The notes under the pieces are model-generated. The model made no database searches, was not told the DNA's origin, and saw only the letters and a program-made list of their open reading frames with translations. DNA of 64,000 nucleotides from Apiosordaria backusii (taxonomy: Eukaryota; Ascomycota; Sordariomycetes; Sordariales; Lasiosphaeriaceae): positions 434,001 to 498,000 of the forward strand of contig JAUKTV010000013.1 of NCBI GenBank assembly GCA_030549205.1. Direction: 5' to 3'. The position numbers and the translations under genes are program-made. How positions within the stretch are numbered: position 1 is the first letter of the stretch; each line of letters starts with the position of its first letter. This document shows, piece after piece, positions 23,323 through 34,631 of the stretch.

Positions 23323-26009
23323 ATGGGGGACCGCCACGGGCGGCGCCCAGGTGCCACAACCGGTTCCAGCACCGGATCCGCAACCGGAGGTCACATTCAA
23401 ATCCAGGAACCTCCCGAACGGCGCCCCTTGCTCCCTCATCGCGCAGCCTTTCCGCATCGAACAGACGAAGAAGTTTTCAGTTGCTTCAGCTACAACACCA
23501 GTACTCACAAGCACTTACCCGTTTACACCAACATCCACCGCATCAGGCGTGACATCATCTCAGTAGTGGAAGACTATCTCAGTCTCGAACAACTCCGCGA
23601 TGTGCGCATCAACATCACCGTCATCCGCCCATTGGTCGACAAGCTCTACGAACAGGATGATATCTCCATTGTCTACTGCTTGCTTGTCAACAGGGCTCAG
23701 TTTCTAAACGAACAGAAGCACCTCAGCAACAGACAAAATGTCAACTCGACGCGGGCGATGTTGTGCGAGCTGATTGCTACCCGCATTCTCAGACGGTTCA
23801 ACGAGGATAATGAGGGGCCAAATAATTTGCTCGTGCTGGCACATATCCTGATTGCTGGGTTTGAGCCATTCCAGAACGCCCCTGAGGAGATCAGGAGGCA
23901 GGTGCAGGCTAGCACGGCCTGGCACAAGACTCTTCCCGCGTTGGAAGTGGCTATTTTGAGTGAGAGTAGAATATTTCTTGCCAGTACCAGTTGCCAGAAA
24001 GTGTGAGTGTTTTCTTCATACCCGAAGGTCGCAGGAACTGTGCTGATTGACAAAAGGGTTGATGCCATCTATGACGGCCGGGTGATTTACACCCCGTCAA
24101 GTTACATGGACTTGATTGCAGACAGATACAAACAGCGGCCTATCTCGCTGTATAACCCAAGAGAAGCTCCATTACTAAACCAGTATCGCCTTCTCGTCCC
24201 CCGGACGAGGAACTACCTAGAGATTATGCAGTTCTTTATCTTACTGGCTCTATACGTCGTGTTCATGGCCGAGAGAGATCCGACCCAGTTCAGCAAGCTC
24301 GAAATATGCTTTACGGTGTATGCGATGGGGTGGGTTCTAGACCAGTTTGCCACACTTCTTGAGCACGGATGGTGAGTTCTCACAAGTAGACGCGCTTTCC
24401 ACAAAAACGACTTACCAACAATATTTACTAGGCACGTCTATGCTCAAAATCTCTGGTCTTTTCTCGACGTTGGGTTTGCCATCATTTACTGGATTTACCT
24501 ATTTCTCCGTATCTATGGCTGGCAGTTTGGAAGTGCGTACGCTGATCAGCAAGCTCTTGATGTCCTCGCTATAGGGGCACCGGTGCTTGTTCCCCGGTTA
24601 GCATTCAACCTACTTTCTGACAACATCGTATTTCTGTGTCTGAGGTCAATGATGTCGGATTTCGCCCTCGTGACTGCTTTAGCTATCTGGTGAGTCCGCA
24701 AGTCGCGTATGGAATTTTACTATCCGCTAACGTGCCACAATAGGTGCTTTGTTGGATTCTTGCTGTCGCTGGTGTGGCTTGGGAACGACACATACTCGCC
24801 TTTGTAAGTTACTGGTTATTCCTTAGTCGAGTTCGTGCTAACATTCTACCAGTGTCATCAGTAAATGGATGATATACATCTGGTTCGGTTTGGACGGATC
24901 CGGCATCGATCACTCGGTTCGTTGCCATTAACTCCGAGAATCAACACCCTACTAACAAAAAACGCCAGACTGAATTCCACAAGATCCTAGGCCCATCCTT
25001 AATGGTGGCCTTTGCCTTTCTGGGGAACACACTCTTCCTCACCATTCTCGTCTCGATGCTATCAACCACATTCGGTACCATTGTTACCAACGCCCCAGCT
25101 GAGATCCAGTTCCGCCGAGCCGTCTTGACACTAGAAGGTGTCAAAGGCGACGCGATTTTTGCCTACCAGCCACCATTTAACCTCATCGCCATATTCGTTC
25201 TCATACCCCTGAAATCTTGCGTTTCAGCCAGGTGGTTTCACAAAATCCACGTCATGAGCGTCCGCCTCCTCAACCTCCCAATCCTCCTGTTCATCGCCGT
25301 CGCCGAGCGCAGATTGCTCTGGCCAGGCACACCCGGAGGGCCTCCAACGCAGGTCACATCTCTTGTCAAAGCCGCCCACAGGAAAACCGGCCCTCACTTT
25401 TGGGAGAGGTGGAGGATCACATCCCACAGCGATATTTCCACCGTATTCGACGTGCCGCCGCCGGACTCGGTCCTGAATCAAATAAATACAGACGATGACT
25501 TGACACGACACCTGATCCGCAGACAGTTTGCCAGGGGGAACAGCAGCAACATGGATACGGTGGTTTCGGAAGCGAAGAAACAAGCGGCGCAGGCAGCGGC
25601 GGCTGCGACGACGGCTGCTACGGCCGCCGCTACGGGAGGTGGGGCGCCGGGTCTCAAACCTCTGAGCAGACGTGATAGCATTGCGCCGTTCCCGGGGTTG
25701 AGGGCGGAACTCCAGGAGGTGCTTAGCGAGAGTGACGAGATGAGCAACATCACGGCGAGGTTGGAGGCGCTGGAGGAGAGCACGCAGAGGATAGAGGAGC
25801 TGTTGGAGAGGTTGGTGGGTGTGAAGGAGGGGAAGAAGAGCCCGAGGATAGATGGTGATGATGAGGGGGGGTCCGGGGCGGGCTCCCCCTCCCCATCTGG
25901 GTCGAGGAAGGGGGGATCGGAGGCGGTGTCGGTGTCTTCTGAGCATGATCCTGGTGAGAGTCCATGGGTAGAACGGTACTTGAAGGATGGGAGTAGGAAG
26001 GCGTTATGA
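23323..26009 (+). CDS. yvc1: Vacuolar TRP-type cation channel Yvc1
   Basis: Six exons (23323-24002, 24057-24371, 24432-24689, 24744-24803, 24853-24916, 24969-26009) with five introns of 49-60 bp encode 805 residues. The N-terminal cytosolic part includes VYTNIHRIRRDIISVVEDYL and the block VVDAIYDGRVIYTPSSYMDLI, followed by YLEIMQFFILLALYVVF as the first membrane helix. Further helices (VLDQFATLLEHGWHVYA, FLDVGFAIIYWIYLFL, LVTALAIWCFVGFLL) lead to the pore region around WFGLDGSGIDHS and the following long helix. The C-terminal tail has an Ala-rich stretch and a coiled coil (LEALEESTQRIEELLERL). This is the fungal TRPY/Yvc1 type, which releases vacuolar Ca2+ and is mechanosensitive and Ca2+-activated. 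Introns split the Trp, Trp and Phe codons; each junction restores conserved sequence. Confidence 0.93.
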
Positions 26010-26298
26010 TTGTTGTATTAGCAGGCGTTTATGATATGAGAGCTTACTTATGTATGTGTATAGCTGGCAGCTATCTTTCAAGTGTCTTACGGTTCTGAAC
26101 TTCTGACATGCCATTTTCTGATATTCTGCAATCAGGACGCATATTTTCTCCAACCGTCTTTTGTTTATTAAACTGAAATACTGATGCAGGAATACAAAAG
26201 AATCAAGTCACACAACACAAAAATGAAAGACTGTGTGTCTTTCTAGAAAGTGGTGGAGAAGAAATGCCAGTTAAAAATGGCAAAAGCAAAGGTTATGT
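26010..26298. other. Gap between yvc1 and tRNA-Gly
   Basis: Probable yvc1 3' UTR. An A-run at 26282-26285 reads TTTT on the minus strand just past the tRNA 3' end and could serve as the RNA polymerase III terminator. Confidence 0.45.
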
Positions 26299-26368
26299 GC
26301 ATCAGCCGTGAATCGAACACGGGGCCCATCGATGGCAACGATGGATTTTACCACTAAACCACTGATGC
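26299..26368 (-). tRNA. tRNA-Gly (anticodon GCC)
   Basis: The minus strand folds as a cloverleaf: 7-bp acceptor stem GCATCAG/CTGATGC, D arm TGGTTTAGTGG, anticodon stem CATCG/CGATG with 7-base loop TTGCCAT (anticodon GCC), and T arm CCGTG-TTCGATT-CACGG. Both internal promoter boxes are present (A box TGGTTTAGTGG, B box GTTCGATTC). There is no intron. A TTTT tract follows within about 20 bases on the minus strand. It decodes GGC and GGT glycine codons. Confidence 0.97.
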
Positions 26369-27024
26369 GCCGACTTTGTGTATTTAATTGTCCGGAAATA
26401 GTATCTACCATGATGTAAAAAGAAAACGCCATTGAATGCAACATAAAATATCACCTATTTTTCCCACTGTAAATCTTTCTATCTACTTGGTAGGTGTGCA
26501 CAGGTTGAGCGTTTTTGCGATCAATTAATTCTCTTTTGGCTGTTCCTGCTTGCAAGCAAGCCTTAAATAGTCGATTAGCTGCATGTCAAGGCCAGAAGAG
26601 CATCACGGGCATTTGCGAAGGATTCCTCCTCAAGAGACACCAAGACACAAACAATTGGTCTTCATTTATGGTCGGACCGTGAGCACCGGCGCATGGGTTA
26701 CGAACTCGAGCTTCAAGATAGAATTCGGTCTTCATGTCTAGCAACATTCAACCCCATTGCTCCCAGCATTCGACACAACTACCAGTTCCATAAACCTACC
26801 CTAAGATAATAAACAAATACTAATCCCAAACACCCAGGACCCGATCTGAACATGCCTAACATGGTATGCCGATAATCCCAATACAAGCCGAAAAAGAGAA
26901 CAAAAAGCCCAGATGTAAAAGGTAATAAGTGAGAGTTTTGAAGAATACCCCGGCGAAAGCCATGCCCTTCCCTTACCCTCGACCGCCCACAAACGGAAGA
27001 ACACATCCTTCTCCAAACTCCCTT
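26369..27024. other. Intergenic region, no gene seen
   Basis: Contains the 5' flank of the tRNA gene and the 3' flank of the minus-strand SH3 gene. No coding frame or RNA gene recognised. Confidence 0.4.
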
Positions 27025-27942
27025 TTAGAAAATCGAATTCACAATATTGGACCCAATCGTCGCCCCCGCACCAAAAATCGCCGCATTCCCCAACTTCTTC
27101 CCAAACTTCTTCCCATGCTCCCCCATCTTACTCCCCCCCTCCCCTCCCTCCGCCGCCGGCGCCGCTTGCCCCGGAGGCGGCTGATGCTGATACGGCTGTC
27201 CCGGCGGAGGAGCACCCGGATACCCCCCTCCATACGCACCCGGCGCAGGCTGTCCATACACCGGTTGCGCCGGTTGGTGAGGGTAAAGAACCGCCGGCTG
27301 CGCAGCCTTGGCATCCTCCACAACAACATACGTGCTCGGAAAAATCCCCTCCTGCCCACTCCGCTGATTCCTCCCCATCCACCAGTCCTTATTCATATAC
27401 TCATAAATCGCGATCCTATCATCCTTATCAAACGAGCAGTCCCTCGCGTCGGCGGCGTTGTATTTATAAAGCGCCCTAGCATGGGCAATAATGGGTTTGG
27501 TGGGGGCTGCTGCCGCGGGGGGAGGGTTCCTTCCTGGCAGGGCTGGCGGGCCGGCGCTGGGGCCGGTGGATTGAGCGTAGGAAGGCGGTGGGTTGGGGTT
27601 TCCGCCCACTGAGAGGGCGCTCATCGCTGCTGTCGGGGGAGCTGGGGCCGGAGCGGCAGAAGAGGCAGCAGGAGTGGAAGCGGGTGTGGGGAGGGAGGTG
27701 TTGCGAGGGGCGGGGGTGCTCCGAGAGTTGTTGAAGGAGGACTCGGCGGGGAGGAGGCCGGAGATGGTGTCGAAGGCTTCGTCGTCGATTACGCCTTTTT
27801 CGAGGAGGGATTCGAGTTCCTAGAGGGAGAAGTGTTAGGTGGTTGATGTGATAGAGGTGAGTATGAAAAGTTTGCTTGCATTCTTGATGAGGCGCAGGGA
27901 CCGGTTGGTCTCAATGACCCTTTGGCGGTCTTCCGAGACCAT
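27025..27942 (-). CDS. SH3-domain protein of the Lsb1/Pin3 type
   Basis: Exons 27880-27942 and 27025-27819 encode 285 residues. The first 21 codons (MVSEDRQRVIETNRSLRLIKN) must join to ELESLLEKGVIDDEAFDTI to give the conserved family N terminus, which needs a GC-AG intron (27820-27879, donor GCAAGC, acceptor CTCTAG). A Pro/Ala/Ser linker follows. The SH3 domain at about 131-186 has ALYKYNA, the WW of KDWWMGR, and GIFPSTYV. A Pro/Gly/Tyr/Gln-rich stretch and a basic/glycine end (GKKFGKKLGNAAIFGAGATIG in outline) complete it. Yeast Lsb1 and Pin3/Lsb2 bind the WASP homologue Las17 at cortical actin patches and affect prion formation. The in-frame ATG at 27624 would give only 199 residues and lose the conserved N terminus. 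Confidence 0.87.
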
Positions 27943-28334
27943 ATTTGCTGGTTTGTGTAGAGTTGACTGAGAGGGATTTACGCTTTGTTCGATAGTAACC
28001 CTTGAGAGATTGTCGTCTCAAAGTTTGATGTGTGTTGTTGCAGTCAACGGGTGGTGTTGTGTTGGTCAAAGGTTGCAGAAGGTTTACAAGGTGGCGCAGT
28101 GCTGTGACGAGTACGGAGCCCCACCAAAAGTCCAGTGGCGCCCGGGACCCGGGGACCCGCTGTGTGCCGGTACCCGAGCCGTCAGGAGGCACGGACAGGG
28201 GCTTGCCTTCCGTACCGACAGTGGAGCGGGCCGAAACCACAGACCGAGTCAGCAATTCATGGTGTACAACATGGAAAGTATGCAATTTTTTTTGTTGTAT
28301 TCAAAATGTCTATCTCAAACACGTCTGTCACACT
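27943..28334. other. Gap upstream of SH3 gene and downstream of prpD
   Basis: Promoter and leader of the minus-strand SH3 gene (27943 onwards) and the 3' flank of prpD. No gene seen. Confidence 0.4.
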
Positions 28335-30092
28335 CTAGTTGACAAACTTGCTGTTCTCGCTAACATACAAATCCACATACTCATCGACAGTCATGGCCTC
28401 GAGCTTCTTGGGGTTCTGGCCGAGCTCAAGGAGCTGCTGCACCTTCTCGGTGCTGTAGTGAGGCTCCAAGTGGCGCTTGTACTTGGCGAAAATCACGGGC
28501 TTGGCCTCCTCACGACGGAGACGGTGGCCGAGAGGGGCCTCAATGACGACCTCGGGGAGGACGGTGCCATCGTTGAGCTCAACGGTGAGGCCGTTGCTGA
28601 TGGTGCGGAGGGCGGGGTCATGGTAGTCGGCAGTGAACTTAGGGTCCTCAACGCACTTGATCTTCTTGCGGAGAGACTCAACCAGAGGGGAGGTGGCAGC
28701 CTCGGAGCCATCAACATAGTCGTTGGCGGTCAAACGGCCAAAGACGAGCATGACGGAGCACATGTACTGGATGCAGTGGTCACGGTCGGCAAAGTTGTCC
28801 ATGGGCTTGAACTGCTTGTCGATAATACGGACGCAGGCCTCGTGTGTCCTGCAGGTAATCTCCTTGATGTCGGCGGCAGACTTGCCCATAGCCTTCAGTT
28901 GGGCGTGGATCTTCTCAGAGGCCTCGACGGCGGTCTGGGAGTGGAACTCAGCCGGGTACGAAACCTTGAAGAGGACGTTCTCCATGACGTAGCTGCCATA
29001 GGGCCGCTGGAACTCAAACTTCTTGCCCTTGAAGAGGACATCGTAGAAGCCCCAGACGGGAGCTGAGAGGACGGTGGGGACACCGGTCTCGCCCTGGAGA
29101 ACCTTGAGTGCAAGGTTGACGGCGCGCTGGCAGGCATCACCGGCAGCCCATGACTTTCGGGACATGGTGTTGGGAGTGTGGCGGTAGGTGCGCAAGGCCT
29201 GGCCGTCAACCCAAGCCTGAGTAATGGCATCGGCAGTCTGCTTCTCGTTAAGGCCGAGCATCTTGCTGACAACAGCGGTGCTGGCAACCTTGACGAGAAC
29301 GACGTGGTCCAAGCCAACCTTGTTGAACGAGTTGAGCAGAGCCAGGCAGCCCTGGATCTCGTGCGCCTTGATCATGGCCTCGAGAACATCGCGGATAGTG
29401 AAGATCTTGCCGCCAGCGAGATTGCCGCCGGCCTTGTTGGTACGGGTAATCCAGTCAGCCACGGCCAGAATAGCGCCCAGGTTGTCACTGGGATGTCCCC
29501 ACTCAGCCGCGAGCCAGCAGTCGTTGTAGTCGAGCCATCTGATCATAGCACCGATGTTGAAGGCGCCGTTCACGGGGTCGAGTTGGTAGGGCGTGCCTGG
29601 CACCTTGGTGCCGTTGGGCACAACGGTTCCTGGGACGATGGGACCAAGGAGCTTAGTGCACTCCTTGAACTGAAGACCCTCCAGACCGCAGCCGAGAGTG
29701 TCGAGGAACACCCATCTCGCCGTGTCAAACTATTCAGGGGGAAAAGTCAGCGTCAGCCGGAGATGGGATAAAGCGGGGCTGGCTCCGGGGGCTCAACTCA
29801 CAGCAAGATCCGAGTCAATGGGCTTGTTGTGCACATAGTCGGCGATGTCCTTGATCTCGGGGTCGTAGCCCTTGCCCTCGGAGGGGGAGGGGGTCGCGGC
29901 GGCAGCAGACTGAAGAGAGGCCATGGTGGAGAAGTTGCTTCTGCGGGCGTGGAGGGCAGCGGGAGCGAGGGGGGCGGCCGTCTTAAATGTGCTGCTCAAC
30001 AATGGCAGAGCGGAGCGCTGGCAGAGACGCTGTGGAAGACGGGTGTGCAGAGACTTGGTGGCCTGGCGCAACCCACGGTTGACAGCAGACAT
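28335..30092 (-). CDS. prpD: Mitochondrial 2-methylcitrate dehydratase (PrpD)
   Basis: Exons 29802-30092 and 28335-29729, with a 72-bp GTGAGT...ATAG intron, give 561 residues. The first about 55 residues are Arg/Ser/Ala-rich (LHTRLPQRLCQRS, HARRSNFST), a mitochondrial presequence. The MmgE/PrpD domain follows: YVHNKPIDSDLAFDTARWVF across the splice, DTLGCGLEGL, GTPYQLDPVNGAFNIGAMIRWLDYND, AEWGHPSDNLGAIL, then THEACVRIIDK and DHCIQYM. The enzyme dehydrates 2-methylcitrate to 2-methyl-cis-aconitate in the methylcitrate cycle that detoxifies propionyl-CoA. Length matches fungal PrpD/Pdh1. The ATG at 30092 was chosen; an upstream in-frame ATG at 30317 would add non-conserved leader sequence. Confidence 0.95.
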
Positions 30093-30871
30093 CGTCAATG
30101 GCAGCGATGGCACCTGGCTGTGGCTGACGGTGATGTTTTTGAGGGAAATGACACCGTGAGAACAAAAATAAAGAAAACAGGAGACCTCCTTCTCTTCAAG
30201 TAAGCCGCGAGCTGCCACAGGGACAGGAGCTACACCATGTCGCTCGAGCGGAGGCTGCCAGTGTTTTGCCGCGGCATGCCGAAGCCAACCACCCCCGCAT
30301 CCGTCACCGCGCCGCACAGCATCTCATCCCCTTGCCACCTGTGAAAGTCGTACCTCGGGGACCCTGAAAAAACAAATCACCCTTTTTCCTAGTTGCTAAG
30401 TTCCATATGCCCGTTTCCTCCTCCGATATTGTGTTTGTTTTGTGTGCTTTTCCTATTTTATTCCTCCCTCCACAGACCTCAATCTTCAAGCAACAAGCAC
30501 ATTCAGAGTTTCCCAGCATTGGTGTGCCCAGGAAGATGCTGCAGAGCCAATCTTGGCAGCTCCGTTTCCAGCATGGATTGGCGGGTATTTTACTATCGGA
30601 TATACCAATATCACTGATAATGGAATACACAAGAGATGTCTGCACGGGCCATATAAATCCTAGTTTCCACTCCAAGTGAAGGCGGGCCCTCTCTGACAAT
30701 GATGATATGGGCTGCTGGAGGTTGAAGTGACCACAGGATCTATTTCTACGTGTCGTCCATATCTCCGTCTCAACCGCTTCACCCAAATAACACCGATATC
30801 GCAGAACATCCTCCAACTATGAACCATCACGCCTCCCCAGTCTCCATCTCGTGCAGGATCCCATGATTCCG
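30093..30871. other. Intergenic region, no gene seen
   Basis: The prpD promoter region plus the 3' flank of the small secreted peptide gene. Open frames here are short and unrecognised. Confidence 0.4.
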
Positions 30872-31248
30872 TCAGCAGTTGGTCGACCAAGTCCACCCAT
30901 TGCGCAAGCAATAGTCCTTGGTCATCTTAGATTCTGCAGCGCAGCAAATAGGCATGCAGCACATTCCCTGGTTCACACCGCATCCACCGCACCTATATAC
31001 GTTGTCAGCAGAACTCTCTCTGGCTCAAAAGGTCAAGAAAGCACCTACCACTGGCACGCACGGCAACCCTCGCGTCTCTTGACGATGGAGTTATTGGTCT
31101 CGGGCTTCTCGGCCGGGCTGATGATGTATCCCAATCCGTCTCCGAGGGCGGGCAGGCCAACCTGGACGGATTCGACGGCGGGGTTGGTCCCGGGTGCGGC
31201 CACGGCCATGGAGGCCAACATGGCGATGAGGGAAACAGAGAATTGCAT
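30872..31248 (-). CDS. Small secreted cysteine-rich peptide precursor
   Basis: Exons 31049-31248 and 30872-30992, joined over a 56-bp intron (GTAGGT donor, ATATAG acceptor), give 106 residues. The ATG at 31248 starts a clear signal peptide (MQFSVSLIAMLASMAVAAP). A propeptide of about 40 residues follows and ends in VKR, a Kex2-type dibasic site. The remaining 48 residues hold all ten cysteines, spaced x2, x2, x2, x6, CC, x3, CC, x10, x10, enough for five disulfides. The intron splits the Trp codon just after the third mature Cys, so only the spliced form has all ten. No family is recognised. Effector-like, antimicrobial, or signalling roles are all possible and unproven. An in-frame ATG at 31332 would add 28 residues and hide the signal peptide. 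Confidence 0.78.
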
Positions 31249-32309
31249 TGTTCTTGGTGGTGGTGTTGGACCTGGCTGGCGAACTTTGTTCTGAGTGAGA
31301 ATGAGGGTGATGATGAGAGTCGGACACGACATTGATGTCGGCTGGTCACGATATTTATACCCATTTCTCTCGACTGAGTCCTAAGATCCGATGAGTCGAG
31401 GCCATTGTACGATCCAGCTGGTTTTTGCATGGCAGCTTCGGCCACAGTCTGCCATGACGTGTCATGGCTCCTTCGACGGTTATTCGGCATGTCGGTGACG
31501 CTTTGGTGAACTTGAATGAAACGATGTCGGGTTAGGATCATTGTGACCTTCCCTTGCTATGAGGAATCGATATATGAAAAGGATCGTGACCCTGGAAAAG
31601 GATCGTGACCCTGGATCGTGGTCTGGGTTTTTTGGCGCCAACATGCCTGCCGCTACAACGGATTTAAAAACACTATGGCCGCTTAACTACCAACACACTT
31701 GACTATGTAACACGACTAGCGACAATAGAGCCAAGACTATGACATTTGGTGGCGAAGGATTTACAAAGGTAAGGCGATTATCACGGAGACCCGGTCTGAA
31801 CACCAAGTAAACAAAAACGCCTGGAACTCGCGATGGCCCCGAGTCCCATGTCGAAGAAACGTCTTGATTTACTTGGAAGTTGAGTTTATGAAGACACGGA
31901 TCGTTACGTGCGGAGGATTCTCTCTTCATAAAAAGTTCCTTGCCATTGGCAAGTTTCAGGAGAAAAGCCGTTGCAAATAGGCAAAAAGAAAAGCAACGCT
32001 GAAAAACACAAACGCTCGTGACGGCCCAGAAGTCTTCGCTCTAACTCGGGAATACATTAATTGCGATGTTACCACGCCACGGAAATACTGCTGGAAAACT
32101 AGAGTTATCTAGGTCCTGTGCTTGGTCGTGTCTCTAGTGTAAAACCAAGGGAAAAGTGACGTTCCTTGACTGTGATTCCGTGAAGCTTAAACGGCCCCCC
32201 TGTCCTCAAACGAACGTCCCCGATAGGAAGCATACACACACTGCGGACCAGATCCTCCGGGTATACACCCCATAGCCCTCCCTCATCACCATACGGCCCG
32301 GCTCAGCTG
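31249..32309. other. Promoter side of the secreted peptide gene, no gene seen
   Basis: A 1.06-kb gap. It contains the peptide gene's upstream region (TATTTATAC at about 31350-31358 is a TATA-like run roughly 100 bp above its ATG), a perfect 19-bp tandem duplication, and the 3' flank of the glutamate decarboxylase gene. Confidence 0.4.
31576..31613. repeat. Perfect 19-bp tandem duplication
   Basis: The unit GAAAAGGATCGTGACCCTG occurs twice head to tail at 31576-31594 and 31595-31613, followed by a partial third copy (GATCGTG). Non-coding, about 330 bp upstream of the secreted peptide's start. Confidence 0.9.
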
Positions 32310-34201
32310 TTAACAAACACTCCTATGGATCCCCCTTTCCAACCTCTTGGCCCCGTCCTCAACCTTTTCCTTGACCGACTCCTTTTTCTGATCCTTGCCC
32401 TGCTGCTTCTCCTCCCGATCCTTCTTCCTATTGGGGTGCCTCTGGCGGCTTTGCTTCCTGATAATCGACAGATCAACCTCGTCATGATCAATGAGCTGCT
32501 CCGTCACCTGGATAATATCCGTCACCAGCCGATCCAGCAGATCAAAGCTCATGCTCTCCCTGATGACCACCCGCAAAATCTCGGTATGGTTCTCGCTGGG
32601 AGGGAGGGCGTAGTTGGGGATGATCCACTGCCTTGCTCTAAGCAGAAGCGAGACATCCTCCTGCTTGATGTGGGGGAACTCCCTTTTGAACTCGTCGGCG
32701 AAGCGGAAGGATACGACGGGAAGGCCGGGGGTGTAACCTGCGGATGTCTCCTTCTCTTCCTGTCCCTCGTTGATCGCCCCCTCGACTGCGGACTTGATCT
32801 TCCCTGCTACGTTGCTGATGTTGTTGTTGTTGTTGTTATTCACCGGCCGGTGGATATCACTGACGCACTTGTACCACCCCGTCTGCTCCAACGCTCTGCT
32901 CAGCACCCGTGCGTTCGCGAGACAGTTCTCCATGATCTCTCTGTAGCCCCCAAAGCCGAGGTGTATCAGGTTGTAGTACTGCACCACGACTTGGGCACCA
33001 GGGCGGGAGAAGTTGAGGGTGTAGCTCTTTTCTGTTCCGCCTAGGTAGTGCAGCTCGAAAATCAGCTCTTCGGGGAGGTATTTCTCATCTCGCCAGACAA
33101 TCCACCCGATTCCGGGAGTGACGAGTCCGTATTTATGCCCAGAGACGTTGATCGACTTGACCCTCGGCAGCTCGAAATTCCTATTCTCTCGTTAGCAACC
33201 TCCTCCTTACTGTCTTCTTTGGTACGTACCACTTCTGCCCCGCCCCCGCATACGCAAAAGGCGCCACAAACCCCCCGCTCGCAGCATCAACATGCACATC
33301 CACCCCCCACCCCTTTTCTCTCTCCACCTCATCCAGCACCTCACAAACCCTCTCCACCGGCTCATAATGCCCGGTATATGTACTCCCAAGTATCACAAAA
33401 ACCCCAATCGTATTCTCATCCACATTCTCCCTCACCGCCTCCGGATCCAAACAGAAATTACTCTTTTCCGACACCGGCAGAACCCGCGCTTCCACCTCGA
33501 AGTACCTCGCGAATTTGAGGAGAGCGACCTGGGCGTTGGAGCCCATGATTATGTTCGGCCCCGGGTCGTGGATGTTTTTGCCTTGGGATTTCATACGCGC
33601 TTGCCAGCGGCGTTTGAGGGAGAGGCCTGCCAAGTGGATGGCTTCGGAGGAGCCGACGGTGGGGGAGCCGACGGCGGTTTGGGACGGGGAGGCATTCCAG
33701 AGGTTGGCGAGGATGGAGACGCAGCGGGTGGAGAAGGATAGGAGGGCGGGGTACTCGTCGTTGTCGGCGAGGTTTTTGGCTAGGTTGGAGGTGAGGAGGG
33801 AGCGGGCGTTGGGGTCGAGGTAGGTGTTTACGAAGCTTTAAAGGGGGGTTAGTAATGGGAGACAGAGGGGGGAAAGGGTGGGGGGGAGAAAGGTACCTGG
33901 CGAGATTGAGATTGGGACGGCCGTCGAGGTCGAGCTCGTCGGTTATCATCGAGTACACCGTGTCTGACGGTGCGCCCTCGGGGGGATCTCATACTTGGGT
34001 ATGTCTCGCTGGCTGGCGTAGACTGTGGAGTAAGCCGTGAGGTGGTGGTGTTTGTTGCTGGGAGGTCTGGAGGGGGGGCGGACGGATTCGAGGTGGTGGA
34101 TTATGTCCTCCGAGTTGACCTTTTTTTTTTTTGAGGTTAGTAACTGATGAAGATTTGTTGAAGGTTCATGACGGTGGACTTACATGGCGCGCGAGAGACA
34201 T
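32310..34201 (-). CDS. gad: Glutamate decarboxylase with an apparent frameshift
   Basis: Exons 34184-34201, 33897-34119, 33230-33835 and 32310-33180 are defined by clean GT-AG introns of 49-64 bp. The protein reads MSLARHVNSEDIIHHLE..., then EIPP, where the frame breaks at a run of six G on the plus strand (33980-33985). One further base would restore GAPSDTVYSM and lead into a normal decarboxylase of about 572 residues. Downstream are TVGSSEAIHLAGLSLKRRW, VDAASGGFVAPF and the PLP-lysine motif INVSGHKYG (Lys near 299), then YNLIHLGFGGYREIM. The C-terminal part has an Asn repeat and a long Lys/Arg/Glu tail. GAD converts glutamate to GABA in the cytosol. Everything else is intact, so a sequencing error or recent mutation are both possible. 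Confidence 0.88.
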
Positions 34202-34631
34202 GGTGAGATTGGCTGAATTGGGAAAGTGGAGATGCTGTGTAAGTGATCCTTGGCTGACTTGGGTGAGGGTAATTGCTCAGTGGAAGTCTCTCTCTGAACT
34301 TGCAAGTCAACAGATAATCCTAGAAAGTTTTCAATATCCCCAAAAACATGTGATGTTCCTTCTTCAAATACTTTCTTGGCTCCGCGGGGGCTTTGTGCTC
34401 TGTCCCTCTCAATCAAGCAGCGCTACACTGATCAGCTGCAGGTCCTGAATGATGACGACACGATTTGCGGAGATCAGGTTCTCGACCCCCTCTGAACAAC
34501 AAACATCCTGAATTCTGGCCAATAACATAAAACATGTCCTACACTACAAACGCTAGGATCTATTATTATAACACGCAAGTACTCAGCAACGCTTTCCAAG
34601 ATATCAGTAAATAACAACAAACAGTTTCCGC
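34202..34631. other. Gap between GAD start and CoA-ligase stop
   Basis: Promoter of the minus-strand GAD gene plus the 3' flank of the CoA ligase. No gene seen. Confidence 0.4.
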
